Position numbers and translations under genes: made by a program. Of a stretch of DNA of 6,574 nucleotides, positions 1 to 5,910 are shown one piece after another (within the stretch, counting starts at the first letter, position 1; each line of letters begins with the position of its first letter). The notes under the pieces are model-generated. The model worked only from the letters and a program-made list of their open reading frames with translations. It ran no database searches and was not told where the DNA came from. The stretch is from Alphaproteobacteria bacterium (GTDB lineage: Bacteria; Pseudomonadota; Alphaproteobacteria; Sphingomonadales; Sphingomonadaceae), in the NCBI GenBank assembly GCA_005882415.1, contig VBAE01000111.1, positions 36,241-42,814 on the forward strand, written 5' to 3'.

Positions 1-1
1 G

Positions 2-262
2 ACCGTCGAGCGTCCCGTCCGCCTCGATCCGCGCGAATCGTCCCAGCTCGCCATCGGCCTCGGCTGCGACGTCCGCCACGCGGGGAAGATCGTCTACGCC
101 GACGGCCAGGACCTGGTGCGCCCCCTCGTCACCCCGATCGGCCCCGCCTGCACCATCTGCCCCCGAATCCGCTGCCCCCAACGCGCCGCCGCCCCCGCCG
201 GCCGGACTCTGGCTTTGAACGAAATGCAGAAGACGATCTCGCCTTACCCGTTCGTAGGCTGA
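2..262 (+). CDS. C-terminal end of a ScfR-family (short-chain acyl-CoA regulator, DUF2083-type) XRE transcription factor, 5' end outside the window
   Basis: An open frame from the left edge to TGA at 260-262 gives 86 residues. They match what I know of the C-terminal ScfR domain, which follows an N-terminal XRE helix-turn-helix and a ImmA/IrrE-like domain in these regulators. Signature pieces are LAIGLGCDVRHAGKIVYADG, then TPIGPACTICPRIRCPQRA with three closely spaced cysteines (CxxC then C), then the ending SPYPFVG. Family members are thought to regulate short-chain acyl-CoA and glyoxylate-type carbon metabolism, and the cysteine cluster could bind metal or sense redox state; both are family knowledge or inference, not visible here. 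The DNA-binding part lies left of the window, so the target and exact subtype cannot be judged. No T-rich terminator follows the stop codon; the only hairpin downstream is the inverted repeat at 273-288. Confidence 0.8.
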   Translation, partial: TVERPVRLDPRESSQLAIGLGCDVRHAGKIVYADGQDLVRPLVTPIGPACTICPRIRCPQRAAAPAGRTLALNEMQKTISPYPFVG

Positions 263-265
263 CGC

Positions 266-293
266 TTGCGGCACGCTCAAGAGAGCGTAGAAT
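266..293 (+). promoter_or_regulatory. Predicted promoter of the vapB-like gene, possibly giving a leaderless mRNA
   Basis: TTGCGG at 266-271 (preceded by C, giving the CTTG start common in alphaproteobacterial -35 boxes) is followed after 16 bp by TAGAAT at 288-293, which matches five of six bases of the sigma-70 -10 consensus. A start site 6-8 bp after the -10 box would fall at about 299-301, on or next to the ATG at 301. The bases before that ATG (ATCTCCTGC) hold no Shine-Dalgarno sequence. The mRNA may therefore be leaderless. The spacing is visible; promoter activity is inferred. Confidence 0.5.
273..288. repeat. Perfect inverted repeat in the promoter spacer, candidate autoregulatory operator
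   Basis: ACGCTC (273-278) and GAGCGT (283-288) are exact reverse complements separated by AAGA. The repeat fills the spacer between the proposed -35 and -10 boxes and its last base is the first base of the -10 box. VapB-type ribbon-helix-helix proteins commonly bind short inverted repeats in their own promoters, so an operator for the next gene is the likeliest role. The absence of a following T tract argues against an intrinsic terminator for the upstream gene. Confidence 0.45.
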
Positions 294-300
294 CTCCTGC

Positions 301-495
301 ATGCGGACCACCCTCCACATAGACGACGAGCTCATCCGCAAGGCGATGGCGGTCTCCGGCGTGTCTACCAAGCGAGGGGTGGTCGACCTCGCACTTCGCG
401 AGATGGTCCGGGTGCGGCTTCAGGCGGACGTGCGCCAATATCGCGGCAAGCTCCTTTGGGAGGGCGACCTGGAAGCGATGCGGACAGATTCGTGA
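301..495 (+). CDS. vapB: VapB-family ribbon-helix-helix antitoxin, orphan (no VapC toxin follows)
   Basis: This 64-aa protein has the layout of type II antitoxins of the VapB family (Pfam VapB_antitoxin type). Residues 1-8 (MRTTLHID) form the DNA-contacting beta strand. Residues 9-20 and about 23-40 form the two helices of the ribbon-helix-helix fold. The C-terminal tail at 49-61 (GKLLWEGDLEAMR) is the typical toxin-wrapping segment. Family antitoxins block the partner VapC PIN-domain RNase and repress their own operon. In such operons vapC starts at or overlapping the vapB stop. Here a GTGATC overlaps the TGA, but that frame stops after 11 codons and no PIN-domain sequence follows. The antitoxin itself looks intact. 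The ATG start is favoured because the RHH strand starts there and the predicted promoter sits just upstream. It may now act as a solitary regulator or neutralise a VapC encoded elsewhere; that is inference. Confidence 0.8.
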   Translation: MRTTLHIDDELIRKAMAVSGVSTKRGVVDLALREMVRVRLQADVRQYRGKLLWEGDLEAMRTDS

Positions 496-527
496 TCACC
501 GAGGCTCAGCACGGCCGTCCGCACTAA
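492..527 (+). pseudogene. Possible vestige of a vapC toxin start codon region
   Basis: GTG at 492 overlaps the vapB stop (GTGA), the usual vapB/vapC junction, and its first two codons read V-I, as in the common VapC start VILVDTS. The frame then reads TEAQHGRPH and stops at TAA 525-527, with no PIN-domain acidic residues in this or the other forward frames before the opposite-strand gene. This fits loss of the toxin gene with a breakpoint near 497, but a two-codon match is weak and may be chance. Confidence 0.25.
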
Positions 528-1370
528 ACTCGCCGCGGCACCCTCGGCACGCCCGGTGCGCATTCCAGCGCTGAGCGGTCCCATTTCGCCAGGTCCGCCG
601 CGGCTTCGTAGGTGGTGGTCAGGAAGACGAGGAGGGCGGCGTCGGGATCGGGGGCGGTTCGGACCGCTTCGTAGTCGAGCACGAATTCGCCCAGCGCCTC
701 GTCGAACCGCGCCGCTTCCGGCTTCACCGCCGCCGCTCCGAACCCCTCAGGCGCGGGATAGGCGTAGGAGTAGAAGAACGGCCCTCCCGGCGCGCCTGCT
801 CCGCCCGGCCAGAAGCCGGCGCTGGAGACTTCGTGGCTGTACGCCTCCCGGGTCACCTCGTCCGGCAAATGCGGGATTCCGCCGGGGTGGGGCGGCGCCG
901 GCCGCCCGGAGAAGCGGGTGACGGCGAGGTCGAAGCTGCCCCAGAAGAAGTGGACCGGGCTGACCTTGCCGAGGAAGGACGAGCGGAACAGGCGGAACAC
1001 CCGGTCGGCGGAAAGCAAGGCCCCGAGCAGCCGGCCTGCACCGTGCGGATCGTAGCCGCGCTGCTCCCGGTCCTCCGCGAACCGCGTCGCGGGCTCGACC
1101 TCGTTCGGAGCGCCGCTCAGTCGAACCTCATGCCCCGCCTCCGCCAGCAGCCCCAGCACCGCCCTGTGGAAATCGGCGATGGTCCCGGGTCCGAGCGGGA
1201 CCGTCCTCACCCCAGCGCTATCGCTGAGAGTGACGACATGCTCCACCAGGTCGAGCCCAAGCTCGAACGGCCCGCCACTGCCGTAAAGCGGCTCCGTCCG
1301 AAGCCAGGTGCAGCGTCGCGATCGTCGGGCCGTCCCGCGCCGCGTCCAGTTCAGGCCACTGCTCCGCCAC
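524..1370 (-). pseudogene. DUF5996-family gene, apparently broken by an internal deletion with frameshift
   Basis: The intact frame at 524-1246 encodes 240 residues of the DUF5996 family, whose function is unknown. Hallmarks in that frame are SPVHFFWGSFDLAVTRFSG (residues 96-114), APPHPGG (117-123), EAYSHEVSSAGFWPGG (134-149) and the C-terminal YEAAADLAKWDRSALE. The only start in this frame is GTG 1246, which lacks a Shine-Dalgarno and sits inside the family domain: the codons upstream, GGPFELGLDL, continue the homology. The family N-terminus lies in another frame, from GTG 1370 to about 1305, reading VAEQWPELDAARDGPTIATLHL, with a good GAGGAG ribosome site before it. From memory, members carry about 30 residues (WTQIVGK...NHWW...LYVTARGL) between TLHL and the PYG..FEIDFDFV segment; these are absent here, and the net frame change implies loss of 3n+2 bases. 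The C-terminal part shows no stops, so the damage looks recent. A gene model at 524-1246 would be a truncated protein. An assembly error is the main alternative. Confidence 0.72.
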
Positions 1371-1377
1371 GCCCGCG

Positions 1378-1386
1378 CTCCTCTTC
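1378..1386 (-). promoter_or_regulatory. Ribosome binding site for the original DUF5996 start (GTG 1370)
   Basis: On the minus strand GAAGAGGAG lies 7 nt before GTG 1368-1370. It is the strongest Shine-Dalgarno on this strand in the area and marks GTG 1370, not GTG 1246, as the ancestral start. This is a key argument that the gene now has its start and its body in different frames. Confidence 0.55.
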
Positions 1387-1419
1387 AAACGCCCGACATT
1401 CTCCGGTACGGGGCGGCGC

Positions 1420-2490
1420 ATGGCAAGTGACACAGACGCATCGATCGACCGGATTAAAGCCGCGCCCGACCTCCAGGCGCTGGAGGCCGAACGCGTGTCG
1501 GCGCTCGGCAAGCAGGGCGCGATCACCCAGCTTTTGAAGACGCTGGGCGCGATGACCCCCGAGCAGCGCCAGGCCGAAGGCCCCCGAATTCACGCCCTTC
1601 GCGAGGCGGTCACCGACGCCATCGCCGCCCGCAAGGCCGCGCTCGAAGGCGCCGCGCTCGAGCAGCGCCTCGCCACCGAGAAGCTCGACCTCACCCTCCC
1701 CGTCCCGCCGCCCCTGGAAGGCAGCGTCCATCCGGTCAGCCAGGTGATGGACGAGCTCGCCGAGATTTTCGCGGACTTGGGCTTCGCGGTCGCCACCGGC
1801 CCCGAGATCGAGGACGACTGGCGCAACTTCACGGCGCTCAACATCCCGGAGACCCACCCGGCCCGGGCGATGCACGACACTTTCTACTTCCCCGACCAAG
1901 ACGCGGGCGGGCAGCGCATGCTACTTCGCACACACACGTCCCCGGTGCAGATCCGCACCATGCAGTCGCAGCAGCCGCCGATCTACATCATCGCGCCCGG
2001 CCGCACCTACCGCTCCGACAGCGACGCCACCCACACGCCCATGTTCCACCAGGTCGAGGGGCTGGTGATCGACCGCGGGATCCATCTCGGCCATCTCAAA
2101 TGGACGCTGGAGACCTTCCTCAAGGCCTATTTCGAGCGCGACGACATCGTCCTCAGGATGCGCCCGTCCTACTTCCCGTTCACCGAGCCGTCGGCCGAGG
2201 TCGACGTCGGCTATACGATGGTGAAGGGCCGGCGGGTGCTCGGCGGCAACGAGGGATGGATGGAGCTGCTCGGCTCCGGAATGGTCCACCCGAAGGTCAT
2301 CGCCGCCTGCGGGCTCGATCCCGAAGAATGGCAGGGCTTCGCCTTCGGCTGCGGAATCGACCGCCTCGCCATGCTCAAATACGGAATGGACGATCTGCGC
2401 GCCTTCTTCGACGGCGACCTGCGCTGGCTGAAGCATTACGGCTTCTCCGCGCTCGATGTCCCCACATTGAGCGGAGGAGTGGGCGCATGA
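1420..2490 (+). CDS. pheS: Phenylalanine--tRNA ligase alpha subunit
   Basis: This cytoplasmic class II aminoacyl-tRNA synthetase subunit carries the catalytic core of the alpha2-beta2 enzyme that charges tRNA-Phe using ATP and phenylalanine. The 356-aa length is normal for alphaproteobacteria. Residues 1-95 form the charged N-terminal coiled coil that holds tRNA. Motif 1 lies at about 104-125 (HPVSQVMDELAEIF). LLRTHTSPVQIRTM is at 168-181, and motif 2 at 194-214 includes GRTYRSD and HTPMFHQVEG. FPFTEPSAEVDV is at 252-263, ELLGSGMVHP at 282-291, and motif 3 GFAFGCGIDRLAM at 306-318. The alanine in GFAFG is the residue that in E. coli (A294) sets phenylalanine specificity, so normal selectivity is expected. 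The start has only a weak GGGGCGG site, but no other start lies just upstream. The 49 bp between this ATG and the divergent GTG 1370 contain no promoter I can call with confidence. The stop overlaps the pheT start as ATGA. Confidence 0.97.
   Translation: MASDTDASIDRIKAAPDLQALEAERVSALGKQGAITQLLKTLGAMTPEQRQAEGPRIHALREAVTDAIAARKAALEGAALEQRLATEKLDLTLPVPPPLEGSVHPVSQVMDELAEIFADLGFAVATGPEIEDDWRNFTALNIPETHPARAMHDTFYFPDQDAGGQRMLLRTHTSPVQIRTMQSQQPPIYIIAPGRTYRSDSDATHTPMFHQVEGLVIDRGIHLGHLKWTLETFLKAYFERDDIVLRMRPSYFPFTEPSAEVDVGYTMVKGRRVLGGNEGWMELLGSGMVHPKVIAACGLDPEEWQGFAFGCGIDRLAMLKYGMDDLRAFFDGDLRWLKHYGFSALDVPTLSGGVGA
2473..2479 (+). promoter_or_regulatory. Ribosome binding site of pheT
   Basis: GGAGGAG lies 7 nt before ATG 2487, inside the last codons of pheS. 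It fixes the pheT start and rejects the longer frame that opens at 2100, whose first 129 codons are only an out-of-frame reading of pheS. The pheS and pheT reading frames overlap by 4 bp. Confidence 0.8.
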
Positions 2491-4865
2491 AGTTCACCCT
2501 TAGCTGGCTGAAGGAGCATCTCGACACCGAGGCCTCCGCCGCCGAGATCGTCCAGACGTTGACCGCCATCGGCCTCGAAGTCGAAGGCGTCGAGAACCCG
2601 GCCGAGAAGCTCGCCCCCTTCACCGTCGCGCGCGTGCTCACCGCCGAGCGCCACCCGCAGGCGGACAAGTTGCAGGTGCTGAGCGTCGATGCCGGCACGG
2701 GGGAAGCGATCCAGGTCGTCTGCGGCGCGCCCAACGCCCGCGCCGGCCTGGTCGGCGTGTTCGGAGCCCCCGGCGCCTACGTCCCGGGCAGCGACATCAC
2801 GCTCAAAGTCGCCGCCATCCGCGGCGTCGAGAGCCGCGGCATGATGTGCTCGGTCCGCGAGCTCGAGCTGGGCGAGGAGCATGACGGGATCATCGAGCTC
2901 CCCGAAGACGCTCCCGTCGGCGCCCGCTTCGCCGATTATGCCGGCCTCGACGATCCGGTGATCGACGTCGCCATCACCCCCAACCGCCAGGATTGCATGG
3001 GCGTCCACGGCATCGCCCGCGACCTAGCCGCCGCCGGCCTCGGGGGCCTGAGGCCCATCTCTATCAAAGAAATCGCGGGCGCCTTCCTCTGCCCGATCGA
3101 GATCCGCACCGAGGACGAGGAAGGCTGCCCCGCTTTCTACGGCCGGGTCGTCCGCGGCGTCAGGAACGGCCCCTCGCCGCGCTGGCTCCAGCAGCGGCTG
3201 AAGGCGGTCGGCCAGCGCCCGATCAGCGCCCTGGTCGACATGACCAACTACATCATGCTGAGCTACGGCCGCCCCTTGCACGTCTACGACCTCGCCACTC
3301 TGAAGGGCGCCATCGTCGCCCGCCGCGCCCGCGACGGCGAGGAGGTGCTCGCGCTCAACGGCAAGTCCTACCGGCTCGACCAGACGATGACGGTGATCGC
3401 CGACGACGCCCAGGTCCACGACATCGGCGGCATCATGGGCGGCGAGCATAGCGGGGTCACCGAAGCGACCACCGACATCCTCATCGAATGCGCCTATTTC
3501 GACCCTGAGCATATCGCCCGCACCGGCCAGAAGCTCGGCCTCACCTCGGACGCGCGGCAGCGCTTCGAGCGCGGGGTCGATCCCGCTTTCCTCGACACCG
3601 GCCTCGCCCTGGCGACGCAGATGGCGGTCGAGCTTGCCGGCGGTGAGGCGTCCGAGATCGTCCGCGCCGGCAGCCCGCCCAGCGTCACGAAGACCGTCTC
3701 CTACCGCCCCGAACGCGCCCGCGCGCTCGGCGGCGTCGAGGTGCCGAAGGCGGAGCAGCGCGCGATCCTCGAACGGCTCGGCTTCACCGTCGAGGAGGGC
3801 GAGAGCTGGACCATCGGAGTCCCGAGCTGGCGGCGTGACGTCGATGGGTCGGCGGACATCGTCGAGGAAGTTGCCCGGATTCACGGCTTCGACAAGATCC
3901 TCACCACCCCGCTCCCCCGCAGGCCGGGAGTCGCCGCGCCCACCGCCACGCCTGAGCAGATGCTCGAGCGCAAGGTCCGCCGCACCGCCGCCGCGCGCGG
4001 CCTCAACGAGGCGGTGACCTGGAGCTTCATCGCCGAGAGCGAGGCGGCGCCGTTCGGCGGCTCGGCCTGGGTGCTGGAAAATCCGATCAGCGAGGAGATG
4101 AAGGCGATGCGCCCGTCGCTCCTCCCCGGCCTTCTCGCCGCCGCCAGCCGCAACATCGCGCGCGGCGCCGACAGCGTTCGCCTGTTCGAGGTTGGCCGGC
4201 GCTATCTCGCCGACGGCGAGCGGCCGACCCTCGGCCTGGTCCTCGCCGGCGAGCGCGGCCCGCGCCACTGGCGCACCGGCAAAGCGGGCGGCTTCGACGC
4301 CTATGACGCCAAGGCGGAAGCGCTCGCCATCCTCGCCGCGGCCGGCGCCCCGGTCGAAAACCTCCAGGCGCTTGCCGGCGCGTCGGGCGTCTACCACCCC
4401 GGCCGCTCCGCCCGCCTCAGCCTCGGCCCGAAGAACGCTTTGGCCGAGTTCGGCGAGCTCCACCCGGCGACCTTGAAGGCGTTCGACCTTTCCGGCCCGG
4501 TCGTGGCGGCCGAGATCTTCCTCGACGCGCTCCCGAAAAAGCGCGGCGCCTCCGGCCATATGCGCGAGGCCTACAGCCCGCCGGCCCTCCAGGCGGTGAA
4601 GCGCGATTTCGCTTTCCTCGTCCCCAGCGATGCGGCGGCCGATACCCTGCTCCGGGCGGTGCGGGGCGCGGACAAGCAGGCGATCGCTGCCGTGTCTTTG
4701 TTCGACGTCTTCACCGGTCAGGGCGTCCCGGAGGGCGAGAAGTCCGTCGCTGTGGAGGTGACCCTGCAGCCGGGCGAGAAGAGCTTCACCGACGAGGAAC
4801 TGAAGGGGATTTCGGAGCGCATCGTCGCCGCGGCGGCCAAGGCCGGCGCCCGGCTTCGTGACTGA
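2487..4865 (+). CDS. pheT: Phenylalanine--tRNA ligase beta subunit
   Basis: The 792-aa beta subunit supports tRNA-Phe recognition and edits mischarged Tyr-tRNA-Phe. Domains run in the usual order. The start MKFTLSWLKEHL leads into the OB-fold tRNA-binding domain at about 40-150, with RHPQADKLQVLSVDAG (55-70), VVCGAPNA and RGVESRGMMCS. The B3/B4 editing domain covers about 210-390, with VDMTNYIMLSYGRPLHVYD (250-268) and IMGGEHSGV (316-324); the H of GRPLH and the E of GGEHSG match known editing-site positions. The B5 domain is at about 400-475 (SWRRDVDGSADIVEEVARIHG, 447-467, a conserved acidic patch). The inactive catalytic-like core is at about 480-690 (NPISEEMKAMRPSLLPGLL, 532-550). The FDX-ACB tRNA-anticodon domain occupies about 700-792 (PPALQAVKRDFAFLV). 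It is complete, with no missing motifs. Its last 8 bases overlap the next gene. Confidence 0.97.
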   Translation: MKFTLSWLKEHLDTEASAAEIVQTLTAIGLEVEGVENPAEKLAPFTVARVLTAERHPQADKLQVLSVDAGTGEAIQVVCGAPNARAGLVGVFGAPGAYVPGSDITLKVAAIRGVESRGMMCSVRELELGEEHDGIIELPEDAPVGARFADYAGLDDPVIDVAITPNRQDCMGVHGIARDLAAAGLGGLRPISIKEIAGAFLCPIEIRTEDEEGCPAFYGRVVRGVRNGPSPRWLQQRLKAVGQRPISALVDMTNYIMLSYGRPLHVYDLATLKGAIVARRARDGEEVLALNGKSYRLDQTMTVIADDAQVHDIGGIMGGEHSGVTEATTDILIECAYFDPEHIARTGQKLGLTSDARQRFERGVDPAFLDTGLALATQMAVELAGGEASEIVRAGSPPSVTKTVSYRPERARALGGVEVPKAEQRAILERLGFTVEEGESWTIGVPSWRRDVDGSADIVEEVARIHGFDKILTTPLPRRPGVAAPTATPEQMLERKVRRTAAARGLNEAVTWSFIAESEAAPFGGSAWVLENPISEEMKAMRPSLLPGLLAAASRNIARGADSVRLFEVGRRYLADGERPTLGLVLAGERGPRHWRTGKAGGFDAYDAKAEALAILAAAGAPVENLQALAGASGVYHPGRSARLSLGPKNALAEFGELHPATLKAFDLSGPVVAAEIFLDALPKKRGASGHMREAYSPPALQAVKRDFAFLVPSDAAADTLLRAVRGADKQAIAAVSLFDVFTGQGVPEGEKSVAVEVTLQPGEKSFTDEELKGISERIVAAAAKAGARLRD

Positions 4866-5910
4866 GGCGGAAATCCGCGCCTCCTTCGAGGAGCAGGCGG
4901 GCTGGTGCGAACGGCTCGGATCGCCCCTCACCGCAGCCCTGTGCAGGGCCCTCGGCCGCGATCTCGACCGGAATACGGAGACCGGCCGGCGGGTGCTCGA
5001 CTGGCCCGGCGACCCCCGCCCGGGCGCCGACGTGGTGGCGCTGAGGCTGTGCGGAGGCCTCCACGCGCTGGTCCGCAAAGGTGCCGCGCCGGACCTTGCG
5101 GACTGCTATCCGCCGAAGTCGCTTCCGCTGCCGGCGACGTTGAAAGACGTCGTCCGCACCCATGACGAAGCCCTGCTCCCCTGGCTCGACATCGCCCCGC
5201 AGACCAACGAGGTCGGACGCTCGGCGGTGCTGATGAGCGGGCTGCTCGCCCTGGCCGAGCAGGTCCAAAAGCCGATGGACCTGCTCGAGCTCGGCGCCAG
5301 CGCCGGCCTCAACCTGATCCTCGACCGGTACGCTTATGTCCTCGGCGGCGAGCAGCGAGGCGATTCCAGCTCAGCCCTCACCCTCCGCCCCGACTGGCAA
5401 GGCCCGCCGCCGCCCGATGCACGGGTCGAGGTAGCTGCCCGGCGCGGGGTGGACCTCCAGCCGATGGACGCGCGGCGCGACGGGGAGCGGCTGCTCGCTT
5501 ATGTCTGGCCCGACCAGCCGCAGCGCCTCGCCCAGCTCGAGACGGCGCTCGCCATCGCCGCGGCCGATCCGCCGCAGATCGACGCCGGCGACGCAGCCGA
5601 CTGGCTGGAGCAGCGCCTGGACGAGCCTCGCCTGCCCGGAACGGTCCGGGTCGTCCTCCACTCGGTCGCCTTCCAATACTTCCCGTCAGCGGTGCAGGCG
5701 CGGATCGAGGCGGCGATGGCGGAGGCCGGCGCAGCGGCGGACGAGGCCGAACCGCTCGCCTGGCTCCGCTACGAGAAGATCGAGGGGGAGGAGAATTTCT
5801 CGCTTCGGCTCAAAATCTGGCCGGACGGTTCGGACCGGCTGCTCGCCACCGCCCACCCCCACGGCCGGTCGATTCACTGGGTTTCGACGGTCTCGCCGCT
5901 GACCTCATAG
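4858..5910 (+). CDS. DUF2332-family protein, function unknown, coupled to pheT
   Basis: The 350-aa protein belongs to the DUF2332 family (Pfam PF10094 type). Typical features are the N-terminal FEEQAGWCERLGSPLTAALC (10-29), ALRLCGGLHALV (61-72), TNEVGRSAVL (116-125), DLLELGASAGLNL (141-153), LHSVAFQYFP (267-276) and the end WLRYEK...LRLKIWPDG..RLLATAHPHG (302-336). The LELGASAGLN loop resembles the glycine-rich SAM-binding motif I of methyltransferases, so a methyltransferase-like fold is plausible, but I cannot name a substrate or prove activity. There is no signal peptide or membrane segment; it is expected in the cytoplasm. GTG 4858 is chosen because it begins the family's N-terminal region and overlaps the pheT stop by 8 bp (GTGACTGA). 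No strong Shine-Dalgarno precedes it, so it probably depends on translation of pheT. The 3' end runs 37 bp into the convergent GH84 gene, which makes the final residues STVSPLTS a probable non-conserved tail. Confidence 0.88.
   Translation: MTEAEIRASFEEQAGWCERLGSPLTAALCRALGRDLDRNTETGRRVLDWPGDPRPGADVVALRLCGGLHALVRKGAAPDLADCYPPKSLPLPATLKDVVRTHDEALLPWLDIAPQTNEVGRSAVLMSGLLALAEQVQKPMDLLELGASAGLNLILDRYAYVLGGEQRGDSSSALTLRPDWQGPPPPDARVEVAARRGVDLQPMDARRDGERLLAYVWPDQPQRLAQLETALAIAAADPPQIDAGDAADWLEQRLDEPRLPGTVRVVLHSVAFQYFPSAVQARIEAAMAEAGAAADEAEPLAWLRYEKIEGEENFSLRLKIWPDGSDRLLATAHPHGRSIHWVSTVSPLTS

Noticed and set aside
273..288. The inverted repeat as an intrinsic terminator of the upstream regulator gene
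   Set aside because: The stem is only 6 bp and no T tract follows; its position across a promoter spacer fits an operator better.
496..523. A bidirectional terminator between the convergent vapB and DUF5996 3' ends
   Set aside because: The 28-bp gap shows no stem of useful length and no T or A tract on either side.
1371..1419. A divergent promoter between the DUF5996 start and pheS
   Set aside because: A promoter for pheS must exist somewhere upstream, but I found no convincing pair of hexamers with proper spacing in this gap, so none is annotated.
833..1537. A 234-codon plus-strand open frame across the DUF5996 region into pheS
   Set aside because: It is antisense to the DUF5996 sequence and overlaps pheS out of frame. 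It has no recognisable motif and a low-complexity R/P/A composition.
2100..2486. A possible 129-residue N-terminal extension of pheT
   Set aside because: It is a shifted reading of the pheS 3' half, full of arginine and proline. The PheT family starts at MKFTLSWL, which has its own GGAGGAG ribosome site at 2473-2479.
3024..5078. A 684-codon open frame on the minus strand opposite pheT and the start of the DUF2332 gene
   Set aside because: It is antisense to a complete, strongly recognisable pheT. Its composition (rich in R, A, G, D, E, with no recognisable domain) is what high-G+C third-position bias produces opposite a real gene.
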